Positions 17,690 to 26,329 of a stretch of DNA of 64,000 nucleotides are shown in pieces. Source of the DNA: Myxococcales bacterium (GTDB lineage Bacteria > Myxococcota_A > Polyangia > Polyangiales > Polyangiaceae); NCBI GenBank assembly GCA_016720545.1, contig JADKKK010000002.1:719401-783400 (forward strand). The letters run 5' to 3'. Under the pieces are notes generated by a model that saw only the letters and a list, made by a program, of their open reading frames with translations, had not been told where the DNA came from and ran no database searches. Numbering within the stretch: the first letter of the stretch is position 1; the number at the start of each line of letters is the position of its first letter. The position numbers and the translations under genes are program-made.

Positions 17690-17991
17690 CTAGTCCCCTG
17701 GAGTCGTGGTTCGTATCAGAAGTCCGGTCTTCGGTGTCATGCCGAGGAGCGATGGGGTGCCCCGTTTTCGGCGGCGGCGGGCCCGTCCTCAACTCGGACG
17801 TCGTTCCGCGCGGTGGAGGCGGCGCTTTGCGCTCAGGGGACAGTGCTTTTGGGTGTGACCGCGCGAGAACGCCGACCCTCGAACATGAGTATCCTCCCAC
17901 CGCCGCCGAAAACGGGACACCCCCTCGCTCCCTTGTGGCGAAAGGCCGAGCCGCGCGACTTCTGGAAGGGATCACGTTTCCAGGGGACTAG
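17690..17991. mobile_element. MITE-like palindromic element, 302 bp
   Basis: This fills the gap between kamE and bfd. The left arm (17690-17782) and right arm (17896-17991) are imperfect inverted repeats. The outer ends read CTAGTCCCCTGGA and its reverse complement. The inner ends read CCCGTTTTCGGCGGCGG on both arms, with CAGAAGTC and a GGAGCGAxGGGGTG block also matching. Both termini carry CTAG, possibly a 4-bp target duplication or part of the ends. The core (about 110 bp) has no convincing protein. A long structured RNA or bidirectional terminator is an alternative. Confidence 0.6.
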
Positions 17992-17997
17992 GCCTGC

Positions 17998-18207
17998 CTA
18001 GGCCGCGCAGAACTTACGGCCGAGCGCGCCGCACGGGACGAGGTCGGCCTCGCGGTCGGCCAGGAGCTCGGCGATTTGCCCATGGCACGCGCCGCAGTCG
18101 CCGCCGGCGCGGCAGGCGCGGGTCACCTCGGCGACCGAGCGCGCGCCCGCGTCGAGGACTTGCTCGATCTCGGAGTCGGTAACGGCGAAGCAGCTGCACA
18201 CGTACAT
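17998..18207 (-). CDS. bfd: Bacterioferritin-associated ferredoxin (Bfd)
   Basis: This small [2Fe-2S] ferredoxin donates electrons to bacterioferritin to mobilise stored iron. It is 69 residues from ATG 18207. Ligands are Cys4 and Cys6 (YVCSCFAVTD) and Cys38 and Cys41 (GDCGACHGQI), the CxC...CxxC arrangement of the BFD-like domain. A longer upstream start has no family sequence and would run through the Fur-like site. It lies downstream of bfr in the same direction but with its own upstream region. Confidence 0.9.
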   Translation of the reverse strand: MYVCSCFAVTDSEIEQVLDAGARSVAEVTRACRAGGDCGACHGQIAELLADREADLVPCGALGRKFCAA

Positions 18208-18221
18208 CGCCCTTGAGTGAT

Positions 18222-18240
18222 ACTGAAACCCGTTTTCAAT
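18222..18240 (-). promoter_or_regulatory. Candidate Fur-type operator upstream of bfd
   Basis: The minus-strand sequence ATTGAAAACGGGTTTCAGT contains the dyad TGAAA-N5-TTTCA and resembles TTGAAAATNATTTTCAA-type Fur boxes. It ends 15 bp before the bfd start codon, a repression-type position, and fits low-iron induction of bfd. This is recognition by eye only. Confidence 0.45.
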
Positions 18241-18314
18241 TTCAAGGGGCGCCAACGTTTTCTTCGAAACGGCGGCTTCAACTGACAACCGGCCTGAGGC
18301 CTCCTCGAAAACAC

Positions 18315-18346
18315 GAGCCGCCGCGCCGCTCTCGGCGGCGCGGCTC
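18315..18346 (-). terminator. GC-rich hairpin between bfr and bfd
   Basis: Outer arms GAGCCGC and GCGGCTC and inner arms GCCG and CGGC form a hairpin with a CTCT loop, separated by a small internal loop. It follows the bfr stop and precedes bfd, so it may separate the two transcripts. Confidence 0.5.
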
Positions 18347-18371
18347 CGGTCACGTCGCGCGAAGCGCGGAC

Positions 18372-18842
18372 CTAGTCGCGAATTTGCTGGGCGAGGTAGT
18401 TGGCCTCGCCGAGCTGCTTGACGAGCTCAAGCTGAGCCTCGAGCCAGTCGACGTGCTCCTCTTCGGAGGTGAGAATGTCTCGGAGGAGCTCCTCCGTGCC
18501 GTGATCGCCGGCGTCACGGCAGGTCGCGATCGAGCGGTTTAACAGCGGGATCGCGACGAGCTCGACGCCGTAGTCGTTCTTCAACATCTCGGGGACCGTC
18601 TGGCCGACGTTGATCTTGCCGAGCCGCTGCACGTTCGGCAGCCCCTCGAGGTAGAGCACGCGCTCGATGAGGCGGTCGGCGTGCTTCATCTCGTCGATCG
18701 ACTCGGCGTGGAGCTTCGCGGCGAGGCGCGCGAACCCCCAGTTCTTCAGCATCTTGCCGTGCAAGAAGTACTGGTTGATGGCGGTGAGCTCCCCCGTGAG
18801 GATTTCGTTCAGCAGATCGATGATTTTGGCGTCGCCCTTCAT
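18372..18842 (-). CDS. bfr: Bacterioferritin
   Basis: This is a haem-containing ferritin that oxidises and stores iron in 24-mers. From ATG 18842 the protein is 156 residues, the normal length. All ferroxidase ligands are in their expected positions: Glu18, Glu51, His54, Glu94, Glu127 and His130. Met52, the haem ligand, is present in DEMKHAD, which separates it from non-haem ferritins. An upstream in-frame ATG would add 12 non-homologous residues. bfd lies immediately downstream. Confidence 0.95.
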   Translation of the reverse strand: MKGDAKIIDLLNEILTGELTAINQYFLHGKMLKNWGFARLAAKLHAESIDEMKHADRLIERVLYLEGLPNVQRLGKINVGQTVPEMLKNDYGVELVAIPLLNRSIATCRDAGDHGTEELLRDILTSEEEHVDWLEAQLELVKQLGEANYLAQQIRD

Positions 18843-18923
18843 GCCCTCTACGATGCCGAAGTTCTGCTTGGGTTGCAACGCAACTGACCGAAATCACGGA
18901 AGATTCGCCTTTGACTTTCACTT

Positions 18924-20864
18924 TCACTTTGGCGGCGCGCCCCGGTCGGTGAGGACCTCCAGGCTGAGCCACACGTCGACGCCGGGGCGGCCGAGCCGAC
19001 CGGAGCCGACCGCACGCACGAGCAAGCACTGGCAGGCGTCGCGGAGCTCGAGGGCGCCGAACGCGCCGAGGAGCGTGGGGCTGCGCGAGGTCAGCACCGC
19101 CCCGTCGGCCCCGCCGGAGACGCTCACGCGCCGCGCCACCGGGACGGTCCCACGACCTCCGACGGACGTGCCCGCGGAGGTCAGCCACGGACCGGGCGTG
19201 TCGGCGCCGCCGTCCGCGAGGCGCGCGGCCCCGGTCGCGTCGACCGTCGAGCCGTAGACGACCCGCCCCTGCACACGCACCCCGTCCTCGGGGCCCACCC
19301 GCGCTCGCGCCTCGGCGAAGGCGGCGCTGGGGAGGCCGGTGGCGTCTCCCGCGAGCCACCCCCCCTGCGCGGACGCCGCCGCCCAGCGCGAGCGCGCCGC
19401 GAGCCTGCCCTGCGCGCCGGCTGTGGGGCGATCGCGAGCGGTCAGCGCGCCCGCCGTGAGCTCGAGGCTGAGCGCCGAGCGGCTCGCGACGGGGCCCAGC
19501 GCCGTCCTCACGCCCGCAGCGACCGCCGCGGAGCGAGCCTCAGGCACGTCTCCGGAGAGCGGAGTGATCCCGAGGGCGGGGCGGCCCGACAGACCTCCTG
19601 CGGCCGCCGTGACGAGCGGCTCCACCGTGTGCACCAGTCCCCCGTTTCGGTCGCCGAAGCGGCGGGCGAGCGGCACGCCCGCGCGCGCGCGGACGAGCGC
19701 CGCGAGGAGCCCCAGCGAGTCTCGCTGCGGGCCGAGGCCGGGCCCGTGGGTGCCGGTCGCTTCCGCTGTCGCGCCGACCTTTCCGGCGATCGCGCCGAGC
19801 GTGCCCACGAGCTCCGCGCCGCCGCGCGCGCGAGCAACGTGAACCACGCCGCTCGCCTCGCCGGTCGTCGACAGCGAGCGCGCGGCCGCGTCGATCCAGC
19901 CCTGCGCCGCACCGCCGGCGGACACGCCGCGTGCGCCAAAGCCAACCACGGGGCCCGTCGCGCCGAGCGAGTCGATCGAGCCCCCGCGAGGGAGCGCGCT
20001 CTCTGCGCCGCCCGTCACGCGGCCCCACCCGGGAGCCCAGGTAGCCTCGATGGAGGCGCGATCCCAAGGCCGCGCGGCGTCGTCGAGCCGCGTCGTGGCG
20101 ACGAGCGCGCGGTCCCCGCGGAGCAGGTCGAGGTCCCAGGACACGGGCGCGAGCGCGCCCGCGCCGAAGCCCCGTGCGTCGACGGAGAGCCCCGTGCGGG
20201 TGAGGTGATCCACGCGCACGTGGGTCTGCGAGGTGGGCGAGAGCAAGCGCGCGTCGACGACGCCCCCTCCGCGCGTGTAGCCGCCGAGTCGGAGGTCGAG
20301 CGCGCCGATCTCGCCCGAAGCGCGGTGCCATGGGAGGTGGCCGCCCAGACCTCCGTACAGTCCATCGCTGCCGCGGTACGCGAGAACCGGCGGGGGCAGA
20401 CCCGGCCGGGACGGCGCGCGGAGCCAGAACGCGGGTAGCCAGAGCACCGGCAGGCCGTACAGCGCGAGCGTGGGGCGCTCGAGGAACAGATCCGCGGGCG
20501 GCGCCACCTTCGCCCCTTGGAAGGTGACCGAGAGCGGAGCGCCGAGGCACGGGCAGAAGGCGAGCGTCCCCTCGCCCTTCACGTCGAGCGGTCCGCCTCC
20601 GACGCGACGGAGGGAGACGCGGTGGCTTCGGAGGTGAAACGGCGGCGAGTCGACGCGGACGTCGCCCTCGAGCAGCAGCTCTCCGCGACCCGCGTCGAAG
20701 GTCACCGAGGAGGCGTGCACCTCCGCGTCCGCCGCGCGCGCGGCGCTCGGGTGCAGCCCGACGCACACCGCGGCGAGGCTGGCCCACGCGCGCTTCGTCG
20801 CGCGCAGCGAGCGGCGACGCACGCGGGGGACCGAGGCGCAGCGGCGGGCGGGGAGACAGCTCAT
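18924..20864 (-). CDS. LptD/OstA-like outer-membrane LPS-assembly protein, divergent
   Basis: This protein of about 647 residues begins with a signal peptide ending near SAARA-ADAE. An OstA/LptA-like region follows (HASSVTFDAGRGELLLEGD, with strand periodicity up to residue 110), then LYGLPVLWLPAFWLRAPS, the segment where LptD joins its barrel. The remainder is Gly/Ala-rich with alternating strands consistent with a barrel. LptD inserts LPS into the outer leaflet; this is shorter and more divergent than proteobacterial LptD, and the usual CxxxxC disulfide pairs were not identified. The start is uncertain: ATG 20864 is preferred, while ATG 20930 would begin inside the REP-like repeat. Confidence 0.65.
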   Translation of the reverse strand: MSCLPARRCASVPRVRRRSLRATKRAWASLAAVCVGLHPSAARAADAEVHASSVTFDAGRGELLLEGDVRVDSPPFHLRSHRVSLRRVGGGPLDVKGEGTLAFCPCLGAPLSVTFQGAKVAPPADLFLERPTLALYGLPVLWLPAFWLRAPSRPGLPPPVLAYRGSDGLYGGLGGHLPWHRASGEIGALDLRLGGYTRGGGVVDARLLSPTSQTHVRVDHLTRTGLSVDARGFGAGALAPVSWDLDLLRGDRALVATTRLDDAARPWDRASIEATWAPGWGRVTGGAESALPRGGSIDSLGATGPVVGFGARGVSAGGAAQGWIDAAARSLSTTGEASGVVHVARARGGAELVGTLGAIAGKVGATAEATGTHGPGLGPQRDSLGLLAALVRARAGVPLARRFGDRNGGLVHTVEPLVTAAAGGLSGRPALGITPLSGDVPEARSAAVAAGVRTALGPVASRSALSLELTAGALTARDRPTAGAQGRLAARSRWAAASAQGGWLAGDATGLPSAAFAEARARVGPEDGVRVQGRVVYGSTVDATGAARLADGGADTPGPWLTSAGTSVGGRGTVPVARRVSVSGGADGAVLTSRSPTLLGAFGALELRDACQCLLVRAVGSGRLGRPGVDVWLSLEVLTDRGAPPK

Positions 20865-20873
20865 GCAGCAACG

Positions 20874-20930
20874 GACCGAGGCGACGTGGCCATGGGTGTT
20901 ACCACCACTCGGCGACGCCGCCTCGTTCAT
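20874..20930 (-). repeat. 57-bp REP-like palindromic repeat, copy 1
   Basis: Copy 1 matches copy 2 (21712-21768) at 48 of 57 positions with no gaps. Its ends form an inverted repeat (GAGGCGRCG and CGTCGCCTC on the minus strand) around an inner GGTG/CACC hairpin. It lies just before the preferred start of the LptD-like gene. On the minus strand it begins with ATG and reads MNEAASPSGGNTHGHVASV. Confidence 0.7.
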
Positions 20931-21084
20931 GCGCGCCTCCGCGCGCCGCTCAGGCCCGAGCGTCTGTCCTACGAGGTGCGGACGAGCTGAGCGCGGACGA
21001 GCTGTGTGCGGGGCTCAGACGCCCGAGGTCGACCCGGGCCGCCCCCCTACGCCGCGAGGTCCTCCGACGTGGGGCGCCGTCATG

Positions 21085-21113
21085 GGTGGATCCGGTGTCA
21101 CTGGATCGACCCC
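21085..21113 (-). terminator. Hairpin after the small lipoprotein gene
   Basis: Arms GGGTGGATCC and GGATCGACCC (one mismatch) flank a 9-nt loop, 7 bp beyond the stop of the 21120-21626 gene. Terminator function is inferred from position. Confidence 0.5.
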
Positions 21114-21119
21114 CGAGCG

Positions 21120-21626
21120 TCAGAAGACGGTCGTGAACGTGTCGCGCCGCTGGCTCGGCGGCCACGTGAGCGCTCGCACGGACTTTTCGGCGCAGGCGAC
21201 GATCTTCCGGGAGAGGCCCGCCTCGTAGCGGAGGGTCGCCGAGGACACGCCCCTCGGCTTGTGCTCGAACGCGACCGTCGCGGTCACGCCGATCGCGCGG
21301 CCGTTCCGCACCGCGGTCCTGATCGTGACCTTCGCGTGCGAGGGCACGGAGCAGCGGGCGAGGACGCCGTTCATCGGGCCCGTGAGCTGAGGGTCCGTGA
21401 GCTGGAGGCGGTCGTCGCGCGGGCCGGTGGGCTCGGGCTCACGGATCGCCTCCTCGTAGCTCGCGGTCGAAGGGGGCGCCGGGGTCGGGGCAGGCGTGAG
21501 GGGCACCTTGGACCAGTCCGTGGGTGGCGGCCTGACGTCGGCCGGGGGAGGAGGCGCCTCGGGAGGTGGAGGCGGCGCCGCGCACGCCGCGATCCGCGCG
21601 ATCACGAACCATCCGAAAGGGAGCAC
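21120..21626 (-). CDS. Hypothetical lipoprotein
   Basis: This is a small exported protein of about 168 residues. A hydrophobic leader ends in a lipobox-like IAAC, followed by a Pro-rich spacer (APPPPPEAPPPPADVRPPP). The C-terminal domain of about 90 residues contains one conserved-looking Cys pair (LARCSVPSH and IVACAEKSV) and IRTAVRNGRAIGVTATVAF, resembling TonB-C/AgmX-type domains of myxobacterial lipoproteins. The start is uncertain: GTG 21626 with GAGG about 7 nt upstream is preferred over GTG 21635 or an ATG far upstream at 21764. It follows the SUMF1-like gene in the same direction. Confidence 0.6.
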   Translation of the reverse strand: MLPFGWFVIARIAACAAPPPPPEAPPPPADVRPPPTDWSKVPLTPAPTPAPPSTASYEEAIREPEPTGPRDDRLQLTDPQLTGPMNGVLARCSVPSHAKVTIRTAVRNGRAIGVTATVAFEHKPRGVSSATLRYEAGLSRKIVACAEKSVRALTWPPSQRRDTFTTVF

Positions 21627-21711
21627 ACCCCGCACCCTCGCGAAGGTACTACAGCTTCGAGGCGATCGCCGGTGCTGTCGCCCGTCCATGGACCGCACGG
21701 ACCGCAGAAAC

Positions 21712-21768
21712 GACGGAGGCGACGCGACCGAGGGTGTTTCCACCACTCGGCGACGTCGCCTCACTCAT
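21712..21768 (-). repeat. 57-bp REP-like palindromic repeat, copy 2
   Basis: This is the second copy of the 57-bp unit, 84% identical to 20874-20930, with perfect outer arms GAGGCGACG and CGTCGCCTC. On the minus strand it starts with ATG and encodes MSEATSPSGGNTLGRVASV, 15 of 19 residues shared with copy 1. That frame closes after about 39 codons, upstream of the small lipoprotein gene. Confidence 0.7.
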
Positions 21769-21789
21769 CCGAGCGGCAGCGCGGCGCGC

Positions 21790-23637
21790 TCAGTAGGTGC
21801 GCGCGCAGCGCCCGCTGGCCTTGCCGTACTGCCAGGTGACGGGCTTCCAGCTCGCCGGCGTCGCGTTTCGGCCGGCGAGGTACGCCTCGTTGTAGCGCGC
21901 GTGGCCCTCCCACGAATAGCCCACGAGGGGCAGGTGCGGGAGGGGCCCCGAGTACCGCAGCACGCCGTTCTTGGGATTGCCCGCGCTGTCGATGCGGGTG
22001 CAGGCGGTCTCGCCCGGACCCGGCCTGCCGAACGTGGTGTCACAGTAGTCGGTGATGCGCGAGTTGACGGGCACCGGCGCGTCGGTCGGCGGGTTGTCGA
22101 CCCACCCGGTCTCGAGGTTGTCGCCCGCGACGTCGTACCACCCCTGCCCGTTCGCCGAGGTGGCGAGCGTCTCGTCCATTTGGAAGCGGCCCGGCGCAGA
22201 GATGAGCGGGATCCCGTCGTTCGCGAGGTTGATGTTGGTGCCGTTCGCGTTCCGCAAGGGGAAGCGGTAGTGGTTGGGCTGCGTGTCGTCGATGCATCCG
22301 GGCCAGCCGACCGGGCAGCGGAAGCCGAGCGTGCCCTCGGTCGCGTGGAACCCGTTGCGCCAGTTGAACTCACCGGGCTGCAAGATCGCCGCCCACGGGT
22401 GGTACACGGTCGGGCCGCCGGGCAGCGCCTCCGCCTGACTCCCCCACACCTCGCGGTAGTCTTCCATGCGCGCGAGCTCGCCGCCGTCCCAGGCGCAGAA
22501 CGCCATGTACATGAGCGAGTTGACGCAGTTGATGGGCTTCTCGTCCAGCGTGGCCTGCGAGTGCACGCGCGGCGTCATGCGGAAGGCGTTCCGCGTGGCG
22601 TCGTTCCAGTAGTAGGTCGAGTGGCCGTAGGAGCCGTTGCCGACGTAGCAACCGTCGGCCACGTTGATGGGATCGATGACCAAGGTCCCCATCGTGGTGA
22701 CGAGGCTGAGGGCGGCCGTGGGCGTGGCGGTCGCCGGCACCACGCTGTCGATGAGGCCCGGGAAGTTCGCGGCGAGGTACCCGAGCTGCGAGGTGGGGTT
22801 CGCCGCCGCGTAGGCGTTGACCCACGCGCGGATGTTCGCCACGCCGCCGTTCGCCGCGGTGATCCCCGCGATGAAGCGGCGCATGCGGCCCGCGGTGATC
22901 TCGTACTTGTCGAGGCGACGCGTGGTCGTGGCCGGCAGCTTGAGCGTGGAGCAGCAGCTCTCGTGCGTGGCGGAGGGGGTCTCGCCGCCGCCGCAGGTCT
23001 CGATGCCCGACACGCCCTGGGTCGCCGTGCTCGAGCACGACGCGCCCGCCGCGCAGGTGTTCGTCTTCGGGCTGCAGGAGAGGCTCTTGCAGTCGTCGTT
23101 CACGAGGCACGCGATGGTGTTCTCGCAGCGGTACGCGGGGTTCGCCGCGGCGCCAGGGCCGCCGCAGTCGATGGCGGTCTCGCCCAGCGACGGCGAGAGC
23201 TTCCCGTCGGTGTACGACGGAGGCGCGCACACGCCGCCGGTACAGAGGCCCTCGCAGTCGTCGTCGCTTCGACACCGGTCACCGACGTTGCACTGCGCGG
23301 GGAACCCTACGCCGCAGGTCTGCGGCGGGGCCGAGTCCGCCGCGTCCGGTGTGGCGTCGGGTGTGCCGCCATCCGACGCGTCGGGGCCAGCGTCCGGCGG
23401 GGTCGCGTCGGGCCTCGCGCCATCCGGCAAGGTCGCGTCGGGGACTGAAGTGTCGGGCCTCGAGCCGTCAACGGGTGGAACCGTGGAGTCTACGCCCGGA
23501 CCCGCGCCGTCCGGCAGCGCGCCGTCCGGCGAGGTGCTGCTGTCCGGGTTGTCCCCGGGAAGGTCCGCGTCGCCGCACGCGGCGACGAGGAGAGGGAGCA
23601 TGACCGATGATCCCGCAAGCCAGAACAGTCGCTTCAT
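21790..23637 (-). CDS. SUMF1/FGE-like domain lipoprotein
   Basis: The protein is 615 residues from ATG 23637 (KRLFWLAGSS leader) with a lipobox LVAAC, so it is probably a lipoprotein. Residues 25-105 are an Asp/Pro/Gly-rich linker with repeated PDA/PDG units. A Cys-rich module follows (NVGDRCRSDDDCEGLC; a stand-alone dickkopf/EGF-like look). The C-terminal half has the formylglycine-generating-enzyme fold signature (KYEITAGRMRRFIAG near its start, then WRNGFHATEGTLGFRC), a pattern widely reused for binding. The copper-binding Cys pair of true FGE was not confirmed, so enzymatic activity is doubtful. An upstream ATG adds 17 residues before the leader. Confidence 0.75.
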   Translation of the reverse strand: MKRLFWLAGSSVMLPLLVAACGDADLPGDNPDSSTSPDGALPDGAGPGVDSTVPPVDGSRPDTSVPDATLPDGARPDATPPDAGPDASDGGTPDATPDAADSAPPQTCGVGFPAQCNVGDRCRSDDDCEGLCTGGVCAPPSYTDGKLSPSLGETAIDCGGPGAAANPAYRCENTIACLVNDDCKSLSCSPKTNTCAAGASCSSTATQGVSGIETCGGGETPSATHESCCSTLKLPATTTRRLDKYEITAGRMRRFIAGITAANGGVANIRAWVNAYAAANPTSQLGYLAANFPGLIDSVVPATATPTAALSLVTTMGTLVIDPINVADGCYVGNGSYGHSTYYWNDATRNAFRMTPRVHSQATLDEKPINCVNSLMYMAFCAWDGGELARMEDYREVWGSQAEALPGGPTVYHPWAAILQPGEFNWRNGFHATEGTLGFRCPVGWPGCIDDTQPNHYRFPLRNANGTNINLANDGIPLISAPGRFQMDETLATSANGQGWYDVAGDNLETGWVDNPPTDAPVPVNSRITDYCDTTFGRPGPGETACTRIDSAGNPKNGVLRYSGPLPHLPLVGYSWEGHARYNEAYLAGRNATPASWKPVTWQYGKASGRCARTY

Positions 23638-23824
23638 GTGGACGGCCTCCAAGCCTACGAAGGTAGCGTGCACACATGAAACGCGCACTCACATTCTTCT
23701 CTTTCCCGTTAGATTCCAGGAGGCAGCAGCATGTAGGAGGGGCGCGCAGACCGCCCTTGGGCGGCCATGTGGTGAGCAGCCCCCCCTCCCCTGCCAGCCA
23801 CTGCAAGGCCACTGGCCACAAGCG

Positions 23825-25045
23825 TCAGCCGACTGCCAACGAGCCAACGAAGGCCGCGTGCAGGGCGCGCTGGGCGGCCGCCGAATCGGCGCGACGGACG
23901 AGCGCGGAGAGCCGCAGCGCGTGACCTCCTCGCGACAGCGTGCGCACGCCAGCCGACGCGAGCGCCGAGGCGAACCGGGGCAGCCCGCGGTCGTTCAAGA
24001 GCCCGTCACCGACCACGGACACATAAGCCAGCTCCTCGTCGAGCGAGCCGCCCCCGAGGGTCGGCGCCAGCGCGGCCCGCGCGGAGCTCCAGTCGGGCAC
24101 GTTCAGGAGCGGGATCACGGCGAAGGCATCGCCCTCGTCCTGCTCGAGGACGTCGAGCAGCGGCACCTCGCGCTCGTGCGCGCACTCGAGAAACGGGCCC
24201 GCGACGCCTCGCACCGTCGCGCGAACGACGTTGTCGAGGCCGACCACCGCCCGGGCCCCGGGCGCGGCGCCCGGCGACGCCACGGTCTCACGAACGGGCT
24301 GCCCCTCAGGGACCACGGGATCGCCGGTCCGTCGCGCGTGGAGCGCGATTTTGTTGCGCCGCGCCCACTCGACGGCCTGGGCGTTCAGCACCTTCGCGCC
24401 GGCCTCGCTCATCTCGGAGAGCGTCGCGAAGTCGACCTCAGGGAGGTGCTGCGCGTCGGCCACCACGCGTGGATCGGCCGTGTAGACCCCGTCGACATCG
24501 CTGTAGATCTCGCACCGATGGGCGCTGAGCGCGGCGGCGAGCGCCACGGCGGTCGTGTCGGAGCCTCCGCGTCCGAGGGTGGTGATCTCGCGCTTGTAGC
24601 TCATGCCCTGGTAGCCAGCCACGATCACGACCCGCCCGCGCGCGAGCTCGTCCTCGATGCGGTGGGGTCGCACCTCGATGATGCGCGCGTCGAAGTGCCG
24701 ATCGTTTGTGAGGATGCCCGACTGGCTCCCCGTGAAGCTGATGGCCTCTTCGCCGCGGCCCGAGATCGCGATCGACAGGAGCGCCATCGTCACGCGCTCG
24801 CCCGTCGAGACGAGCATGTCGAGCTCTCTGCGCGGCGCCTCGCGCGGCTCGCGCGCCGCGCCGCTCGCCGCTGCCACCCGCTTCGCGAGCGCAAGCAGCT
24901 CGTCGGTGGACTTGCCCATGGCGCTCACGACGACCACCACGTCCCACCCGGCGCGCCGCGCCGCGACCACCCGATCGGCCACGTGCCCCACCTTCTCGAC
25001 GTCGGCGACCGACGAGCCACCGTACTTCTGGACCAGCACCGCCAT
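23825..25045 (-). CDS. lysC: Aspartate kinase
   Basis: It phosphorylates aspartate as the first committed step to lysine, threonine and methionine. The protein is 406 residues. The N-terminal VQKYGGSSVAD, the substrate region VSTGERVTMALLS, the nucleotide-binding GRGGSDTTAVALAAAL and the C-terminal tandem ACT regions (from about residue 265) are all present, giving the monofunctional length. The ATG has GGAGG upstream. It is probably feedback-regulated through the ACT domains. Downstream is a 187-bp non-coding gap with a CCGCCC/GGGCGG hairpin near 23750. Confidence 0.95.
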   Translation of the reverse strand: MAVLVQKYGGSSVADVEKVGHVADRVVAARRAGWDVVVVVSAMGKSTDELLALAKRVAAASGAAREPREAPRRELDMLVSTGERVTMALLSIAISGRGEEAISFTGSQSGILTNDRHFDARIIEVRPHRIEDELARGRVVIVAGYQGMSYKREITTLGRGGSDTTAVALAAALSAHRCEIYSDVDGVYTADPRVVADAQHLPEVDFATLSEMSEAGAKVLNAQAVEWARRNKIALHARRTGDPVVPEGQPVRETVASPGAAPGARAVVGLDNVVRATVRGVAGPFLECAHEREVPLLDVLEQDEGDAFAVIPLLNVPDWSSARAALAPTLGGGSLDEELAYVSVVGDGLLNDRGLPRFASALASAGVRTLSRGGHALRLSALVRRADSAAAQRALHAAFVGSLAVG

Positions 25046-25084
25046 CCGAAGCCTCCTCTGTGAGGGCCCGAGCCCGCAGGACCG

Positions 25085-26329
25085 CTACCCGCTCCTTGGG
25101 GGTCGCCAAGCGACGAACAGCCCGAGGTGAGTTGCAATATACACACAATCGCCCTCGGGGTCGTACACGAGCTGCGCAGCCGCGCCCGACGCCGGCGCCG
25201 GGCTCCCGCGCGCCTCGAGGGCGCCGACGACCCGCGGGCCGTCCGCCCCGTGCGCGACGAGGGTGACGCGCCCCGGCTCCGCGTGCGCCGACACCACCAC
25301 GGCCCCGCGCGCGCCACGCGCGCCCATGACGGTGAACGCGGACGCGCCGCGCGTACCCTCCAAGCGCTCGGCCGCCGGCGCGCCGGGCAGGACCTGGTAG
25401 ACGCCGACCTCGTCGACCCGCAGCGCGACCAGTCCATCGCGCGCCGCGACCTCGCTCGGCGTGTGCTCGAACGGGAGCGCCGGGATGACGCGGCCAGGGA
25501 GCCGCGCCGAGGCGAGGGTGAGCTCGCCGTCGTCGTCCACGGCGATCCACAGCTCTTCGCACCCGCCCACTCCGCGCGCCACGTGGCCCGAGGGCAGCTC
25601 GGGCGGCGCGGCTCGGCGGGCCCGGGCCGCGGCCGCAGCGCCGGCGTCGAGCGGGGCGAGCGCCAGCACCTCCCGCGTCAGCTCGGCCGCCGTGGGGCGC
25701 GCGAACGCAGTGCTCCCCTGCACTCCGTCGGCGCAGATGGCGCCATCGACGAGCGCCACCGAGGTGACCCCCCCCTCCGCGAGGAGGCGAACCCCCCAGG
25801 CTTCGTCGGCCCACCCGAGGTCGCGCGGGTGCGCCTCGGCCACGAGGGCCCCGCGCTCGTACAGCTCCGCGTCGTCGACCTCGCCCTCGTCGTCCGCGTC
25901 GAGATCCGGGAGCGCGTCGGCGGTGAGCTCCTCGTCGTCTTCGGTCGGTCCCTCCTCGCCCTGATCGCCGGGCTGCTCTCCGGCGAGCGTGTCGACCCCG
26001 TCGAGGGCGTCCGCGTCGTCTTCTCCGCCGACGACGCCCTCTTCGAGATCGGCGACGAGCGACAGCTCGGGGAGCTCCGCGCCGAGATCTTCGTCCGGCG
26101 CGACGCCCGCGGCCTCTTCCTCGAGAGGGAGCCGGTCGGCGGCGAGCTCACTCAGGTCGACCTCGAGCCCATCGTCGCCGAGGCTCGCGACGGCGTCCTC
26201 GAGGGGATCATCGTCGTGCAGCTCGTCGTACTCCACGGGCGTCGCGGACTCATCGGCTTCGCCGTCCGCCTCTTCGGCCGGCGGCAGCTCCGGCAGAGGC
26301 TCTTCGTCTTCGCTTCGCGGCCAGGTCAT
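25085..26329 (-). CDS. Hypothetical protein with acidic N-terminal region and propeller-like C-terminus
   Basis: The protein is 414 residues with no signal peptide. Residues 1-155 are extremely acidic (runs such as PLPELPPAEEADGEADES and TEDDEELTADALPDLDADD) and probably disordered. Residues 160-414 contain repeated short strand units (VTSVALVDGAICADG, GLVALRVDEVGVYQV, CVYIATHLGLFVAW) that look like beta-propeller blades. No known family was recognised. It ends 40 bp before the aspartate kinase start in the same direction. Base composition is like its neighbours. Confidence 0.65.
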   Translation of the reverse strand: MTWPRSEDEEPLPELPPAEEADGEADESATPVEYDELHDDDPLEDAVASLGDDGLEVDLSELAADRLPLEEEAAGVAPDEDLGAELPELSLVADLEEGVVGGEDDADALDGVDTLAGEQPGDQGEEGPTEDDEELTADALPDLDADDEGEVDDAELYERGALVAEAHPRDLGWADEAWGVRLLAEGGVTSVALVDGAICADGVQGSTAFARPTAAELTREVLALAPLDAGAAAAARARRAAPPELPSGHVARGVGGCEELWIAVDDDGELTLASARLPGRVIPALPFEHTPSEVAARDGLVALRVDEVGVYQVLPGAPAAERLEGTRGASAFTVMGARGARGAVVVSAHAEPGRVTLVAHGADGPRVVGALEARGSPAPASGAAAQLVYDPEGDCVYIATHLGLFVAWRPPRSG

